Source: Actinorhabdospora filicis
GTDB taxonomy: Bacteria; Actinomycetota; Actinomycetes; Mycobacteriales; Micromonosporaceae
Length of the DNA: 64,000 nt
Assembly: GCF_030269765.1 (NCBI RefSeq)
Contig: NZ_BSTX01000002.1
Coordinates: 1,149,379-1,213,378 of the forward strand
Direction: 5' to 3'
In this document: one piece after another, positions 1 through 8,919 of the stretch
How the letters are laid out: the number at the start of each line of letters is the position of its first letter
Position numbering within the stretch: the stretch's first letter is position 1
Position numbers and translations under genes: made by a program
Notes under the pieces: generated by a model
Told to the model about the DNA's origin: nothing
The model's input: only the letters and a program-made list of their open reading frames with translations
Database searches by the model: none

Positions 1-1
1 C

Positions 2-433
2 GCCACCGACGTCCTCGTCAAGCGCGCCCGCGCCCTCTCCCCCGCCTTCGTGCCCGTCCTGCACGAGCTGGTCACCGCCAAGTCCTGGTGGGACACCGTC
101 GACGCCCTCGCCTCCCGCGTGGCCGGGCCGCTGGTGGCGGCCCATCCGGAACTGGCGGCGGTCATGGACGAGTGGATCGGCGAGGAGGACTTCTGGCTGG
201 CCAGGATCGCCATCCTGCACCAGCTCACCTACAAGGGCGACACCGACACCGCGCGGCTGTTCGCCTACTGCGAGCGCCGCAAGGGCGATACCGAGTTCTT
301 CATCCGCAAGGCCATCGGCTGGGCGCTGCGGGAGTACGCCAAGACCGACCCGGACGCGGTGCGCGAGTACGTCAAGCGCGCGAACCTGCCGGGGCTGTCG
401 CGGCGGGAGGCCCTGAAGAACATCGGCGAGTAG
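2..433 (+). CDS. DNA alkylation repair protein, AlkD/AlkC-like (5' end missing)
   Basis: C-terminal 143 codons of a HEAT-repeat DNA glycosylase of the DNA alkylation repair family, which excises alkylated bases. The open frame runs off the left edge; a GTG at 50 is internal to conserved sequence and is probably not the start. Diagnostic pieces are KSWWDTVDALA, the helix WLARIAILHQL and the EFFIRKAIGWALREY block, followed by the usual DPDAVREYV. The gene ends convergently with the Uma2 gene 6 bp away. Family assignment is from recognised conserved segments; whether it is AlkC- or AlkD-like cannot be decided without the N-terminus. Confidence 0.88.
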   Translation, partial: ATDVLVKRARALSPAFVPVLHELVTAKSWWDTVDALASRVAGPLVAAHPELAAVMDEWIGEEDFWLARIAILHQLTYKGDTDTARLFAYCERRKGDTEFFIRKAIGWALREYAKTDPDAVREYVKRANLPGLSRREALKNIGE

Positions 434-439
434 GCCGGT

Positions 440-937
440 TCAGCCCAGCAGCACCGACAGGGTCGTCACGCCGGTCTCGGCGTAGCGGGCGCCGGCGCCG
501 AGGTCGTGACGGACGATGACGGCGTCGCCGTCCCCGGCCGGCCGCACCCGCCAGTAGACGGGGATCCCGGCCGTGGCGAAGCGGGCCGCGCGGTCCTCGC
601 GGGCGGCGTAGGGCGAGTTCGAGGCGTCGATCTCCACGGTCATGGCCAGCTCCTCGGGTTCGAAGAGCCAGCGCTCGCGGCCGGGTTCGCGGCGGAAGAC
701 GGCGACGTCGGCGACGCGGCTGCTGCGCGCGCCGAGGCGGACGTGGACCCGCTCGCGCACGGGCAGCCCGTCGCGGTGCAGCGCGGCGGCCAGTTCGGCG
801 CAGACCCGCGACTTCCACAGGATCGGCGGTCCCGAGATCAGCAGCGCGCCCTCGTGCAGTTCGTAACGCGGTCCGTGCGGCAGGCGCACGAGGTCGTCCA
901 CCGCGAGGTCATGGCCGGGGAACTCGATCGCGTACAC
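440..937 (-). CDS. Uma2-family (DUF820) PD-(D/E)XK nuclease-fold protein
   Basis: About 165 aa, the usual size for the Uma2 family, whose members have a restriction-endonuclease-like fold and mostly unknown function. Visible features are the N-terminal PRYELHEGALLIS strand, RVADVAVF (the PD-type acidic position), the MTVEID strand and the C-terminal GIPVYWRV segment. I start it at the GTG at 937 because a longer reading to 988 would begin inside the SUF terminator hairpin. No clear ribosome binding site is visible for that GTG, so the start is uncertain. It is probably a monocistronic gene. Confidence 0.72.
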   Translation of the reverse strand: MYAIEFPGHDLAVDDLVRLPHGPRYELHEGALLISGPPILWKSRVCAELAAALHRDGLPVRERVHVRLGARSSRVADVAVFRREPGRERWLFEPEELAMTVEIDASNSPYAAREDRAARFATAGIPVYWRVRPAGDGDAVIVRHDLGAGARYAETGVTTLSVLLG

Positions 938-969
938 GCGGGTACAACGACGGCGAGGGCGGGCGGACA

Positions 970-1004
970 CGCCGAAGGCCCGCCGCACGGGCGGGCCTTC
1001 GGCG
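970..1004 (-). terminator. Rho-independent-type terminator of the SUF operon
   Basis: Perfect 15-bp inverted repeat (arms 970-984 and 990-1004) with a 5-nt loop, 58 bp past the sufT stop on the minus strand. There is no long T tract, as is common in high-GC actinobacteria. Confidence 0.8.
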
Positions 1005-1061
1005 ATAACTCACGCGTCCGCTGAAACCTCAGACGTTGCGGTGTCTCTGACGTACAGTGCC

Positions 1062-1457
1062 TCAGACGTTGAAGCCGAGCGCGCGGAGCTGGTCGCGTCC
1101 GTCGTCGGTGATCTTGTCGGGGCCCCACGGCGGGATCCACACCCAGTTGATGCGCATGTCGTTGACCAGGCCGCCGCCGGGGCCGGTGCACAGGGCCGAC
1201 CGGGTCTGGTCCTCGATGACGTCGGTCAGCGGGCAGGCCGCCGAGGTGAGGGTCATGTCGAGGGTGGCGACGTTGTCGTCGTCGACGTGCACGCCGTAGA
1301 CGAGGCCGAGGTCGACGACGTTGATGCCGAGCTCGGGGTCGACGACGTCCTTCATCGCCTCGGTGATGTCGTCCACGGCGGCCTTCTTGCCGCCGGTCTC
1401 CGGGGTCGCGCCCTCCGCCTCGGGGGCGGAGGCCGTCTCCAGCACTTCTTCGCTCAC
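1062..1457 (-). CDS. sufT: SufT-like metal-sulfur cluster assembly factor (DUF59/MIP18)
   Basis: 131 aa. The first 30 residues are an acidic, low-complexity extension. The MIP18/DUF59 domain follows, with DPELGINVVDLGLVYGV, the SAACPLTDVI segment carrying the conserved Cys, and a C-terminal NWVWIPPWGPDKI. The family acts in Fe-S cluster maturation or delivery. Its start overlaps the sufU stop by 4 nt, so it is the translationally coupled last gene of the SUF operon. A strong hairpin follows. Confidence 0.9.
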   Translation of the reverse strand: MSEEVLETASAPEAEGATPETGGKKAAVDDITEAMKDVVDPELGINVVDLGLVYGVHVDDDNVATLDMTLTSAACPLTDVIEDQTRSALCTGPGGGLVNDMRINWVWIPPWGPDKITDDGRDQLRALGFNV

Positions 1458-1906
1458 GACTTGTCTCCGCTCTCACTCGCCGCGCGGGCCGCGGCGTCCT
1501 TGAAGGCCATCCAGGACAGCAGGGCGCACTTGACGCGCGCGGGGTACTTCGCCACTCCGGCGAAGGCCACCGCGTCCTCCAGCACGTCCTCGTCGGGTTC
1601 GACCTCGCCCTTGCCGGTCATCAGCTCGGTGAAGGCCTCGATGGTGGTCATGGCCTCGCTCAGGGCCTTGCCGTTCAGCAGGTCGAACAGCACCGAGGCC
1701 GAGGCCTGCGAGATCGAGCAGCCCACACCGTCGTAGGACACGTCGGCGACCTTGTCGCCCTCCAGGTGGACCCGGAGGGTGATCTCGTCGCCGCAGGTCG
1801 GGTTGACGTGGTGCGCCTCGGCCTCGTACGGGTCGCGCAGTCCGCGCCCGTGCGGGTGCTTGTAGTGGTCCAGGATGATCTCCTGGTACAGGTCGGTCAA
1901 CTGCAT
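1454..1906 (-). CDS. sufU: SufU, Fe-S assembly sulfur-transfer/scaffold protein
   Basis: 150 aa NifU/IscU-like protein of the SufU subgroup. In Gram-positive SUF systems it is a zinc-dependent acceptor of persulfide sulfur from SufS. The ligand set is complete: C38 and D40 in PTCGDE, C63 in GVGCSIS and C127 in VKCALLSW. The insertion between the second and third Cys is typical of SufU rather than IscU. Its start overlaps the sufS stop by a single base and its stop overlaps sufT by 4 nt. Confidence 0.95.
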   Translation of the reverse strand: MQLTDLYQEIILDHYKHPHGRGLRDPYEAEAHHVNPTCGDEITLRVHLEGDKVADVSYDGVGCSISQASASVLFDLLNGKALSEAMTTIEAFTELMTGKGEVEPDEDVLEDAVAFAGVAKYPARVKCALLSWMAFKDAAARAASESGDKS

Positions 1907-3210
1907 CAGCCGAACACCTTCCGTACCTTCTCCAACCCCGCGATGAGGGCGTCCACTTCCGCGGTGGTGTTGTACAGGTAGAACGACGCGCGGGTGGTGG
2001 CGGGGACGCCGAAGCGGACGCAGGTCGGCTTGGCGCAGTGGTGTCCGACGCGGACCTCGACGCCCTCGGAGTCGAGGATCTGCCCGACGTCGTGCGGGTG
2101 GATGCCGTCCAGGTGGAAGGAGACGCAGCCGCCGCGGCCGACGGCCGCGCCCGGCCCGACCACGCGCAGGCCGTCCACCGTGCCCAGCGCGGCCAGCGCG
2201 TAGGCGGTGAGCTCCTTCTCGTGCCAGCGGATGGCGTCCATGCCGACCCGGTTCAGGTAGTCGACGGCCACGCCGAGCCCGTAGGCCTCCACGATCGGCG
2301 GGGTGCCCGCCTCGAACTTCGCCGGGGGCGCCGCGAAGGTCGAACCCGTCATCGACACCGTCTCGATCATCGAGCCGCCGCCGAGGAAGGGCGGCATGGC
2401 CTCCAGCAGCTCCGTGCGGCCGTAGAGGACGCCGATGCCGGTGGGGCCGAGCATCTTGTGCCCGGTGAAGACCATGAAGTCCACGTCGTAGTCGGCCAGG
2501 TCGACGCCCATGTGCGGCACCGACTGGGACGCGTCGATCATGACCAGCGCACCGACCTCTCGGGCGCGCTGGGCGATCGGCGAGACCTGGTTGATGGTGC
2601 CCAGGAGGTTCGACTGGTGCACGAACGACACGATCTTGGTGCGCTCGTTGACGATCTCACCGAGGTTGGACAGGTCGAGGCGGCCGGTGTCGGCGATGCC
2701 CAGCCACCGCAGCGTCGCGCCGGTCCGCTCGCACAGGAGCTGCCAGGGCACGATGTTGGAGTGGTGCTCCATCTCGGTGATGGCGACCTCGTCGCCGGGG
2801 CCGAGCCGCAGTCGCGGGTCGGCCTTCGGGTCCAGTGAGGCGGCCAGCATCGAGTAGGCCACGAGGTTGATCGACTCGGTGGAGTTCTTGGTGAACACCA
2901 CCTCCTCGGGACGGGCGGCGCCGATGAAGGCCGCGACCTTCACCCGCGCCCCCTCGTATCCCTCGGTGGCCTCGGTGCCCAGGGTGTGCACCGAGCGGGA
3001 GACGTTGGCGTTGTGCGCCAGGGCGAACTCCCGCATCGCCTCGACGACCTGGACCGGTTTCTGGGACGTGGCGGCGGAGTCGAGGTAGACCAGCGGCCGT
3101 CCGTTGACCTCGCGGCCGAGGATCGGGAAGTCGGCGCGGATCGCGCCGACGTCGAGCTTCGGCATGTCGCCGTACAGCTCGTCCTTCAGAACCGTTCCAG
3201 GATCGGTCAT
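1906..3210 (-). CDS. sufS: SufS, PLP-dependent cysteine desulfurase
   Basis: 434 aa group II cysteine desulfurase supplying sulfur for Fe-S clusters. PLP-binding features are the TEMEHHSNIVPW histidine block and the Schiff-base lysine in FTGHKMLGPTG. The catalytic Cys is about C392 in RVGHHCAKP. It pairs with SufU (1 bp overlap downstream), consistent with a SufS-SufU desulfurase complex. It lies 2 bp after sufC, so co-transcription is near certain. Confidence 0.97.
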   Translation of the reverse strand: MTDPGTVLKDELYGDMPKLDVGAIRADFPILGREVNGRPLVYLDSAATSQKPVQVVEAMREFALAHNANVSRSVHTLGTEATEGYEGARVKVAAFIGAARPEEVVFTKNSTESINLVAYSMLAASLDPKADPRLRLGPGDEVAITEMEHHSNIVPWQLLCERTGATLRWLGIADTGRLDLSNLGEIVNERTKIVSFVHQSNLLGTINQVSPIAQRAREVGALVMIDASQSVPHMGVDLADYDVDFMVFTGHKMLGPTGIGVLYGRTELLEAMPPFLGGGSMIETVSMTGSTFAAPPAKFEAGTPPIVEAYGLGVAVDYLNRVGMDAIRWHEKELTAYALAALGTVDGLRVVGPGAAVGRGGCVSFHLDGIHPHDVGQILDSEGVEVRVGHHCAKPTCVRFGVPATTRASFYLYNTTAEVDALIAGLEKVRKVFG

Positions 3211-3212
3211 GG

Positions 3213-3989
3213 TTACGCCCCCACGGCGGCGGTGCCGGCGCCCTTGACGTAACGGTCGTAGCCCTCGGCCTCAAGCTGCTCGGCCAGCTCCGGCCCGCCC
3301 TCTTCCACGATCTTCCCACCGACGAAGACGTGCACGAAGTCGGGTTTCACATATCGCAGGATCCGGGTGTAGTGGGTGATGAGCAGGACGCCCAGGCCCT
3401 GCTTCTCCTTGACCCGGTTGATGCCCTCGGACACGATGCGCAGGGCGTCGATGTCGAGGCCGGAGTCGGTCTCGTCGAGGATGGCCATCTTGGGCTTCAG
3501 CAGCTCCAGCTGCATGATCTCGTGGCGCTTCTTCTCACCGCCGGAGAAGCCCTCGTTGACGCTGCGGGTGGCGAACTGGGGGTCCATCTCCAGGTCGTCC
3601 ATGGCCTGCTGCAGCTCCTTGACCCAGGTGCGCAGCTTGGGGGCCTCGCCGTCGATGGCGGTCTTGGCGGTGCGCAGGAAGTTGCTCACCGAGACGCCGG
3701 GGACCTCCACCGGGTACTGCATGGCGAGGAACAGCCCGGCGCGGGCGCGCTCGTCCACGCTCATCTCCAGCACGTCCTCGCCGTCGAGGAGGACCGAGCC
3801 GCCGGTGATGGTGTACTTCGGGTGGCCCGCGATCGAGTAAGCCAGGGTCGACTTGCCGGAGCCGTTGGGGCCCATGATCGCGTGCGTCTCGCCGGACCGG
3901 ATGATCAGATCGACCCCGGCCAGGATCGGCTTCTCCTCATCGCCGGTGTTGACCGACACCTGGAGGTCGCGGATCTCAAGGGTGCTCAT
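3213..3989 (-). CDS. sufC: SufC, Fe-S assembly ATPase
   Basis: 258 aa soluble ABC-type ATPase that drives the SufBCD scaffold. Walker A is GPNGSGKST, the signature is FSGGEKKRHE and Walker B is MAILDETDSGLD; the SGLDID continuation is the SufC hallmark. No membrane segments. Lies between the Rieske gene and sufS in the operon. Confidence 0.98.
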   Translation of the reverse strand: MSTLEIRDLQVSVNTGDEEKPILAGVDLIIRSGETHAIMGPNGSGKSTLAYSIAGHPKYTITGGSVLLDGEDVLEMSVDERARAGLFLAMQYPVEVPGVSVSNFLRTAKTAIDGEAPKLRTWVKELQQAMDDLEMDPQFATRSVNEGFSGGEKKRHEIMQLELLKPKMAILDETDSGLDIDALRIVSEGINRVKEKQGLGVLLITHYTRILRYVKPDFVHVFVGGKIVEEGGPELAEQLEAEGYDRYVKGAGTAAVGA

Positions 3990-4009
3990 TGTGTTACTCG
4001 CTCCTGTGA

Positions 4010-4354
4010 TTACTCGTCACTCGTGGTCTTGGGGACCATGCTCAGGTAAACGTCGCCGTCGTGGACCTCGACCGGGTAGACCGGCACCGGGACCGTGGCG
4101 GGCAGGCCGGTGGGCTCACCGGTCCGCAGGTCGAAGCGGGAGCCGTGCAGCCAGCACTCCAGGGTGCAGCCTTCGACCTCCCCTTCGGAGAGCGCCACCG
4201 CGGCGTGTGAGCACTCGTCGTAGATGGCGTGGACCTCTTCGTCGCCGGTGCGGACCAGCGCGATCGGCGTGTCGTCGATCTCGGCGCGCACGGCGGTGCC
4301 GACCGGGAGGTCGGCCAGCGCGCACACGCGGATCCGGTCGGTGGTGGCCTCCAT
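4010..4354 (-). CDS. Rieske-type [2Fe-2S] ferredoxin of the SUF operon
   Basis: 114 aa small Rieske protein with the ligand pairs C48-S-H50 and C67-W-L-H70 (ECSH and ECWLHGSRFD). Members of this family inside actinobacterial suf operons are annotated as non-heme iron oxygenase ferredoxin subunits; a role as electron donor in cluster assembly is inferred from context only. Its ATG shares a base with the sufD stop, indicating translational coupling. Confidence 0.92.
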   Translation of the reverse strand: MEATTDRIRVCALADLPVGTAVRAEIDDTPIALVRTGDEEVHAIYDECSHAAVALSEGEVEGCTLECWLHGSRFDLRTGEPTGLPATVPVPVYPVEVHDGDVYLSMVPKTTSDE

Positions 4355-5532
4355 CAGGCGCCGGCCCTCGACAGGCGCTCCTCGATGGTGGCCAGCAGGC
4401 GGTCCCGCAGGTCGGCGACCGGGATCTTGTTCAGCAGCTCGGCGAAGAAGCCCCGCACGACCAGGCGGCGGGCCTCGTCCTCGGTGATGCCGCGCGACTG
4501 GAGGTAGAACAGCTGCTCGTCGTCGAAGCGGCCGGTGGCGCTGGCGTGCCCGGCGGAGACGATCTCACCGGTCTCGATCTCCAGGTTCGGCACCGAGTCG
4601 GCGCGGGCGCCTTCGGTGAGGACCAGGTTCCGGTTGATCTCGTAGGTCTCGGTGCCGGTGGCCACGTCCTGGATGAGGACGTCGCCGACCCACACCGCGT
4701 GCGCGCCGTCGCCCTGGAGGGCGCCGCGGTAGTTGACGTCGCTGCGGCAGTCCGGGACGCCGTGGTCGACCAGCAGGCGGTGCTCCAGGTGCTGCCCGGT
4801 GTCGGCGAAGTACACCCCGGCGGCCTCGAAGGAGGCGTTCGGGCCGGTGTACTCGGCCGAGACGTACTGGCGGACCAGGTCGCCGCCCAGGCTCACCGAG
4901 ATGTGGTTGAGGCTGGCGTCGCGGGCCAGGCGGGCCTTCTGGTGCTGGACCTGCACGGCGTCGCCGGACCAGTCGGCCACCGAGATCAGGGTGACCTTGG
5001 CGTTGGCGCCGACGGCGATCTCGACGTTGTCGGCGAGGGTCACCGAGCCGGTGTGGTCGAGGACGATGGTGACCTCGGCCGACTCGCCGATCTCCAGGAA
5101 GGTGTGCCCGAAGGCGACGCCCTCGGCGCCCTGCCCGACGACGCGGACCACGACCGGGGTCGCGACGGCGGCGTTGCGGGCGACGGAGACCACGAGGGCC
5201 TCCGAGGCGCCGGTGAAGGCCTGCGCGCTGACCCGGTCGAAGGGGGTCAGCACGCTGCCGATACGGGCGTCGTCCTTGCCGACGGTGGTGACGGTGACGC
5301 CCTCGGGCAGGTCGCCGTACTCGTGGCGGGGCGACGCGGCGGCCGGGCTCCATTCGCCGTCGTGCAGGTGGCGCAGGCGCCGCAGGGGCGTGAAGCGCCA
5401 GTCCTCCTCACGGCCGTTGAGGGCCGGGAAGTCGGCGACGTCGAAGGAGCGAAGCAGCTGCGACTTCGTCTTCGGGGGCGCTTCGGCGCCCGCCCCGTGC
5501 GAATGCGGGCGCGCCAAGGCGTTCGTGGTCAT
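4354..5532 (-). CDS. sufD: SufD, Fe-S assembly scaffold subunit
   Basis: 392 aa. SufD is the non-catalytic partner of SufB in the SufBC2D complex. The fold is a long beta-helix, seen here as the repetitive valine-rich centre, with the C-terminal SufB/SufD motif HASATGRFDDEQLFYLQSRG followed by EDEARRLVVRGFF. Starts 52 bp after the sufB stop and is directly coupled to the Rieske gene. Confidence 0.96.
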   Translation of the reverse strand: MTTNALARPHSHGAGAEAPPKTKSQLLRSFDVADFPALNGREEDWRFTPLRRLRHLHDGEWSPAAASPRHEYGDLPEGVTVTTVGKDDARIGSVLTPFDRVSAQAFTGASEALVVSVARNAAVATPVVVRVVGQGAEGVAFGHTFLEIGESAEVTIVLDHTGSVTLADNVEIAVGANAKVTLISVADWSGDAVQVQHQKARLARDASLNHISVSLGGDLVRQYVSAEYTGPNASFEAAGVYFADTGQHLEHRLLVDHGVPDCRSDVNYRGALQGDGAHAVWVGDVLIQDVATGTETYEINRNLVLTEGARADSVPNLEIETGEIVSAGHASATGRFDDEQLFYLQSRGITEDEARRLVVRGFFAELLNKIPVADLRDRLLATIEERLSRAGA

Positions 5533-5584
5533 GCGTGTCTCTACTCCGGTCGAATGCGAAACGAGATGTGTCCTGGCGGCGCGG

Positions 5585-7018
5585 TCAGCCGACCGCGCCC
5601 TCCATCTGCAGCTCGATGAGTCGGTTCAGCTCCAGCGCGTACTCCATCGGGAGCTCCTTGGCGATCGGCTCGATGAACCCGCGGACGATCATGGCCATCG
5701 CCTCGTCCTCGGTCAGGCCGCGGCTCATCAGGTAGAACAGCTGGTCGTCGCTGATCTTGGAGACGGTCGCCTCGTGGCCCATCTGCACGTCGTCCTCGCG
5801 GACGTCGACGTACGGGTAGGTGTCGGAGCGGGAGATGGTGTCCACCAGCAGCGCGTCGCACTTGACGGTGCTCTTGGCGTGGTGCGCGCCCTCGTTGACC
5901 TGGATCAGGCCCCGGTAGGACGTGCGGCCGCCGCCGCGCGCGATGGACTTGGAGATGATCGAGGAGGACGTGTACGGGGCGGCGTGGGTCATCTTCGCGC
6001 CGGCGTCCTGGTGCTGGCCCTCACCGGCCATGGCGACCGAGAGGACCTCGCCCTTGGCGTGCTCGCCGGTCATGACCACGGCCGGGTACTTCATGGTCAC
6101 CTTGGAGCCGATGTTGCCGTCGACCCACTCCATGGTCGCGCCCTCCTGGGCCACGGCGCGCTTGGTGACCAGGTTGTAGACGTTGTTCGACCAGTTCTGG
6201 ATGGTCGTGTAGCGGCAGCGGCCGCCCTTCTTCACGATGATCTCCACGACCGCCGAGTGCAGCGAGTCGGAGGAGTAGATCGGGGCGGTGCAGCCCTCGA
6301 CGTAGTGCACGTAGGCGTTCTCGTCGACGATGATGAGGGTCCGCTCGAACTGGCCCATGTTCTCGGTGTTGATCCGGAAGTAGGCCTGCAGCGGGATGTC
6401 GACGTGGACGCCCGGCGGGACGTAGATGAAGGAGCCGCCGGACCACACCGCGGTGTTCAGCGCGGCGAACTTGTTGTCGCCGACCGGGATGACGGTGCCG
6501 AAGTACTCCTGGAAGAGCTCCGGGTGCTCCTTGAGCGCGGTGTCGGTGTCGAGGAAGATGACGCCCTGCTGCTCAAGGTCCTCGCGGATGGCGTGGTAGA
6601 CGACCTCGGACTCGTACTGGGCGGCGACACCGGCGACCAGGCGCTGCTTCTCGGCCTCCGGGATGCCCAGCTTGTCGTAGGTGCTCTTGATGTCCTCGGG
6701 CAGGTCCTCCCACGAGGCGGCCTGCTTCTCGGTGGAGCGCACGAAGTACTTGATGTTGTCGAAGTCGATGCCCGACAGGTCCGAGCCCCAGTTCGGCATC
6801 GGCTTGCGGCCGAAGAGCTTGAGGCCCTTCAGGCGCAGGTCCAGCATCCACTGCGGCTCGCTCTTCTTGGCCGAGATGTCGCGGACGACGGCTTCGGACA
6901 GTCCGCGCTGCGCCGAGGCGCCGGCCACGTCGGAGTCGGCCCAGCCGTACTCGTACTTACCGAGGGAGGCAAGTACCTCGTCCTGGCTCATCGGGGCCTG
7001 GCTCGTGGTCTCCGTCAT
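5585..7018 (-). CDS. sufB: SufB, Fe-S assembly scaffold subunit
   Basis: 477 aa starting at ATG 7018 (N-terminus [16 protein letters not shown]), preceded by an AAGGA ribosome binding site; the open frame upstream of this lacks family similarity. SufB is the cluster-building scaffold. The C-terminal SufB/SufD motif is seen as [18 protein letters not shown] then [15 protein letters not shown], and conserved Cys (EGCTAPIY) and aromatic-rich [15 protein letters not shown] segments are present. It is the first structural gene after sufR, 34 bp away. Confidence 0.98.
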   Translation of the reverse strand: MTETTSQAPMSQDEVLASLGKYEYGWADSDVAGASAQRGLSEAVVRDISAKKSEPQWMLDLRLKGLKLFGRKPMPNWGSDLSGIDFDNIKYFVRSTEKQAASWEDLPEDIKSTYDKLGIPEAEKQRLVAGVAAQYESEVVYHAIREDLEQQGVIFLDTDTALKEHPELFQEYFGTVIPVGDNKFAALNTAVWSGGSFIYVPPGVHVDIPLQAYFRINTENMGQFERTLIIVDENAYVHYVEGCTAPIYSSDSLHSAVVEIIVKKGGRCRYTTIQNWSNNVYNLVTKRAVAQEGATMEWVDGNIGSKVTMKYPAVVMTGEHAKGEVLSVAMAGEGQHQDAGAKMTHAAPYTSSSIISKSIARGGGRTSYRGLIQVNEGAHHAKSTVKCDALLVDTISRSDTYPYVDVREDDVQMGHEATVSKISDDQLFYLMSRGLTEDEAMAMIVRGFIEPIAKELPMEYALELNRLIELQMEGAVG

Positions 7019-7052
7019 GTCTGTCGCGTCCTTAGCAATCTCTCGGCGGTAT

Positions 7053-7763
7053 CTACCGCCCGGAACCGGGCTTGCTGGTCGTCTGCGGGGCGGGGATGTG
7101 CGTGGTGCACACTCCGTCGCCGTTGGCGATGGTGGCCAGCCGCTGCACGTGTGTGCCGACGAGCCGACCGATGACCTCGGTCTCGGCCTCGCACAGCTGC
7201 GGGAACTCCGCGGCGACGTGCGCGACCGGGCAGTGGTGCTGGCAGAGCTGGCCACCGGAGGCGATGGCCGAGGCGGTGGCGGCGTAGCCTTCGGCCGAGA
7301 GCGCCCCCGCGAGGGCGGCGGCGCGGGCCAGGGGTTCCTCACCGGCGCCGTCCATGGCGGTCCGGCAGTGGTCCTCCAGCCTCGCCACCTGCTCGGCGGC
7401 GAAGGCGCCGACCGCGCCGGGCCCGCCGTGGCGGGAGATCCAGCGCAGCGCGTCGCCGGCGAGGTTGTCGTAGGTGTGCGGGAACGTGTCGCGGGCGGCC
7501 TCGGTGAGGCGGTAGGCCTTCGCCGGGCGTCCCCGGCCGCGACCGCCGGTGGCGGTGGGCTCGCGGGTCTCGACCAGGCCCTCACCGGCCAGGGCGTCCA
7601 GGTGCTTGCGGACGCCGTGGGCGGACAGCCCCAGGGTCGCGGCGAGCTCGGCGGCGGTGGCGTGGCCCCGTTCCAGCAGCAGCTGGGCGACGCGCTGGCG
7701 CGTGCGGCCGTCGGGAGTCGCGCATGCGCCCCCGGTCCGCTCGATCAGCACGTCGAATTCCAC
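7053..7763 (-). CDS. sufR: SufR, Fe-S-sensing transcriptional repressor of the suf operon
   Basis: About 236 aa from GTG 7763. N-terminal winged helix-turn-helix (about residues 20-75: [26 protein letters not shown], an ArsR/DeoR-like reader) with a basic [14 protein letters not shown] wing. The C-terminal half carries clustered Cys/His ([18 protein letters not shown], then QLCEAE) expected to bind a [4Fe-4S] cluster. The family represses its own suf operon when Fe-S supply is sufficient. I chose 7763 rather than ATG 7799 because a -10-like TAACAC lies 7 nt upstream and homology begins here. It heads the operon sufR-sufB-sufD. Confidence 0.93.
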   Translation of the reverse strand: MEFDVLIERTGGACATPDGRTRQRVAQLLLERGHATAAELAATLGLSAHGVRKHLDALAGEGLVETREPTATGGRGRGRPAKAYRLTEAARDTFPHTYDNLAGDALRWISRHGGPGAVGAFAAEQVARLEDHCRTAMDGAGEEPLARAAALAGALSAEGYAATASAIASGGQLCQHHCPVAHVAAEFPQLCEAETEVIGRLVGTHVQRLATIANGDGVCTTHIPAPQTTSKPGSGR

Positions 7764-7776
7764 AACCCCAGTGTTA
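7760..7776 (-). promoter_or_regulatory. sufR promoter -10 with putative overlapping SufR operator
   Basis: On the minus strand TAACAC (7776-7771) sits 7 nt before the sufR GTG. It is embedded in ACACT-N5-TGTGG (7774-7760), which runs into the start codon. I recall a motif of the form ACACT-N5-TGTGA for mycobacterial SufR; that recollection is not verified here. The geometry (box overlapping -10 and start) suits autorepression of a leaderless mRNA. Confidence 0.45.
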
Positions 7777-7934
7777 CCTATTTCGCAGCGGGGGGCCATT
7801 CCGGGGGCCGGTGAAGGTGATCACGCAGGGTACCCTTACCGGCTTCGTGGCGGCCGTCACCGGCCCCAGCAGGAACTTCGATGCCCTGTAGAACTTGGCC
7901 CGCACCCGGCCACGACGCCCTCCGGTGGTCCCCG

Positions 7935-7940
7935 TAGCCT
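7935..7940 (+). promoter_or_regulatory. -10 box of ctaA (leaderless)
   Basis: TAGCCT, 8 nt upstream of GTG 7949; no Shine-Dalgarno in the gap. Confidence 0.5.
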
Positions 7941-7948
7941 GTGAAACC

Positions 7949-8869
7949 GTGTCACCTGCATGGGTCCGGCGCATCGCGCTGATCAACATCATCGCCAACG
8001 TCGTCGTCGTGGTCACCGGCGGGGCCGTCCGATTGACCGGTTCGGGCCTGGGCTGCCCGTCCTGGCCCAACTGCTCCCCGGAGTCGTTCCACGCGACCAC
8101 CGAGATGGGGATCCACGGCGCCATCGAGTGGGGCAACCGCCTCTTCGGCGTGGTCGTCGGCCTCATCGCGCTGCTGGGCCTGATCGCTGCGTGGAAGCGC
8201 AAGCCGCGCCGGACGTCGCTGGTGAAGGTCTCGGCGCTGCTGCTGGCGGGCATCCCCGCGCAGGCGGTCATCGGCGGGATCACGGTCATGACGGGCCTGA
8301 ACCCGTACACGGTGGCCGGGCACTTCCTGGCCAGCATCGGGGTGATGGTGGCGGCGGTGGCGTTCTGGGTGCGCTCGGGCGAGCCGGACGGCCCGCCGCG
8401 CGCGGTCGTCCCGCGGCCCCTGCGCGTGCTCGCCTGGTCGATCACCGGGACGGCCCTGGCGGCGATCGTGATCGGCACGCTGGTGACCGGCTCGGGCCCG
8501 CACGGCGGCGACCCGGCCACGCCCCGCCTGAACATCGACGGGCACCTGATCACCCAGCTGCACGCCGACGCGGTCTTCCTCCTGATCGGCCTGACGGTGG
8601 CGATGGTGCTGGCGCTGCGGGCCGTCAAGGCCCCGCGCGCGGCACTGGTGGCCGCCTACTGGCTGCTCGGGGTGGAGCTGGGCCAGGGCGTCATCGGGTA
8701 CGTGCAGTACTTCACCAACGTCCCGGCGCTGCTGGTGGGCGCGCACATGCTCGGCGCGTCGGTGCTGTGGATCGCGGCCCTGCTGCTGCCGTTCCGGACC
8801 CGGGTGCGCGACGTGGCCGACCTGCCGGTGCCCGGCCCGCGCCAGGTTCCCGCCGAGGCCGCGAGCTGA
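7949..8869 (+). CDS. ctaA: CtaA, heme A synthase (COX15/CtaA family)
   Basis: 306 aa multi-pass membrane enzyme converting heme O to heme A for cytochrome aa3 oxidase. About eight hydrophobic helices are visible. The family region TGGAVRLTGSGLGCPSWPNC holds the extracellular Cys pair, and conserved His occur at IHGAIEWGNRLFG, VAGHFLAS, QLHADAVFL and GAHMLGASVLW. Start at GTG 7949, chosen because a TAGCCT -10 box precedes it by 8 nt. Its pathway partner ctaB lies 14 kb away, separated by accessory genes. Confidence 0.95.
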   Translation: MSPAWVRRIALINIIANVVVVVTGGAVRLTGSGLGCPSWPNCSPESFHATTEMGIHGAIEWGNRLFGVVVGLIALLGLIAAWKRKPRRTSLVKVSALLLAGIPAQAVIGGITVMTGLNPYTVAGHFLASIGVMVAAVAFWVRSGEPDGPPRAVVPRPLRVLAWSITGTALAAIVIGTLVTGSGPHGGDPATPRLNIDGHLITQLHADAVFLLIGLTVAMVLALRAVKAPRAALVAAYWLLGVELGQGVIGYVQYFTNVPALLVGAHMLGASVLWIAALLLPFRTRVRDVADLPVPGPRQVPAEAAS

Positions 8870-8905
8870 TTTCGCGTTCTCCCGGCGACCGTCCATCTTG
8901 ACCGA

Positions 8906-8911
8906 TAACGT
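8906..8911 (+). promoter_or_regulatory. -10 box of the Wadjet-like operon (leaderless)
   Basis: TAACGT, 8 nt upstream of GTG 8920. Confidence 0.4.
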
Positions 8912-8919
8912 CATGGTTT

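Noticed and set aside
938-988. Longer N-terminus for the Uma2 gene
   Set aside because: Would place the start codon inside the SUF terminator hairpin and adds non-conserved residues.
3853-5619. Long plus-strand open frame opposite sufC, the Rieske gene and sufD
   Set aside because: Antisense shadow: it crosses several well-recognised minus-strand genes, has low-complexity Gly/Arg/Asp composition and no family motifs. Long antisense frames are common at this GC content.
7019-7585. N-terminal extension of SufB to 7585
   Set aside because: The extra residues are Pro/Arg/Ser-rich and overlap sufR in another frame; ATG 7018 with AAGGA is the normal SufB start.
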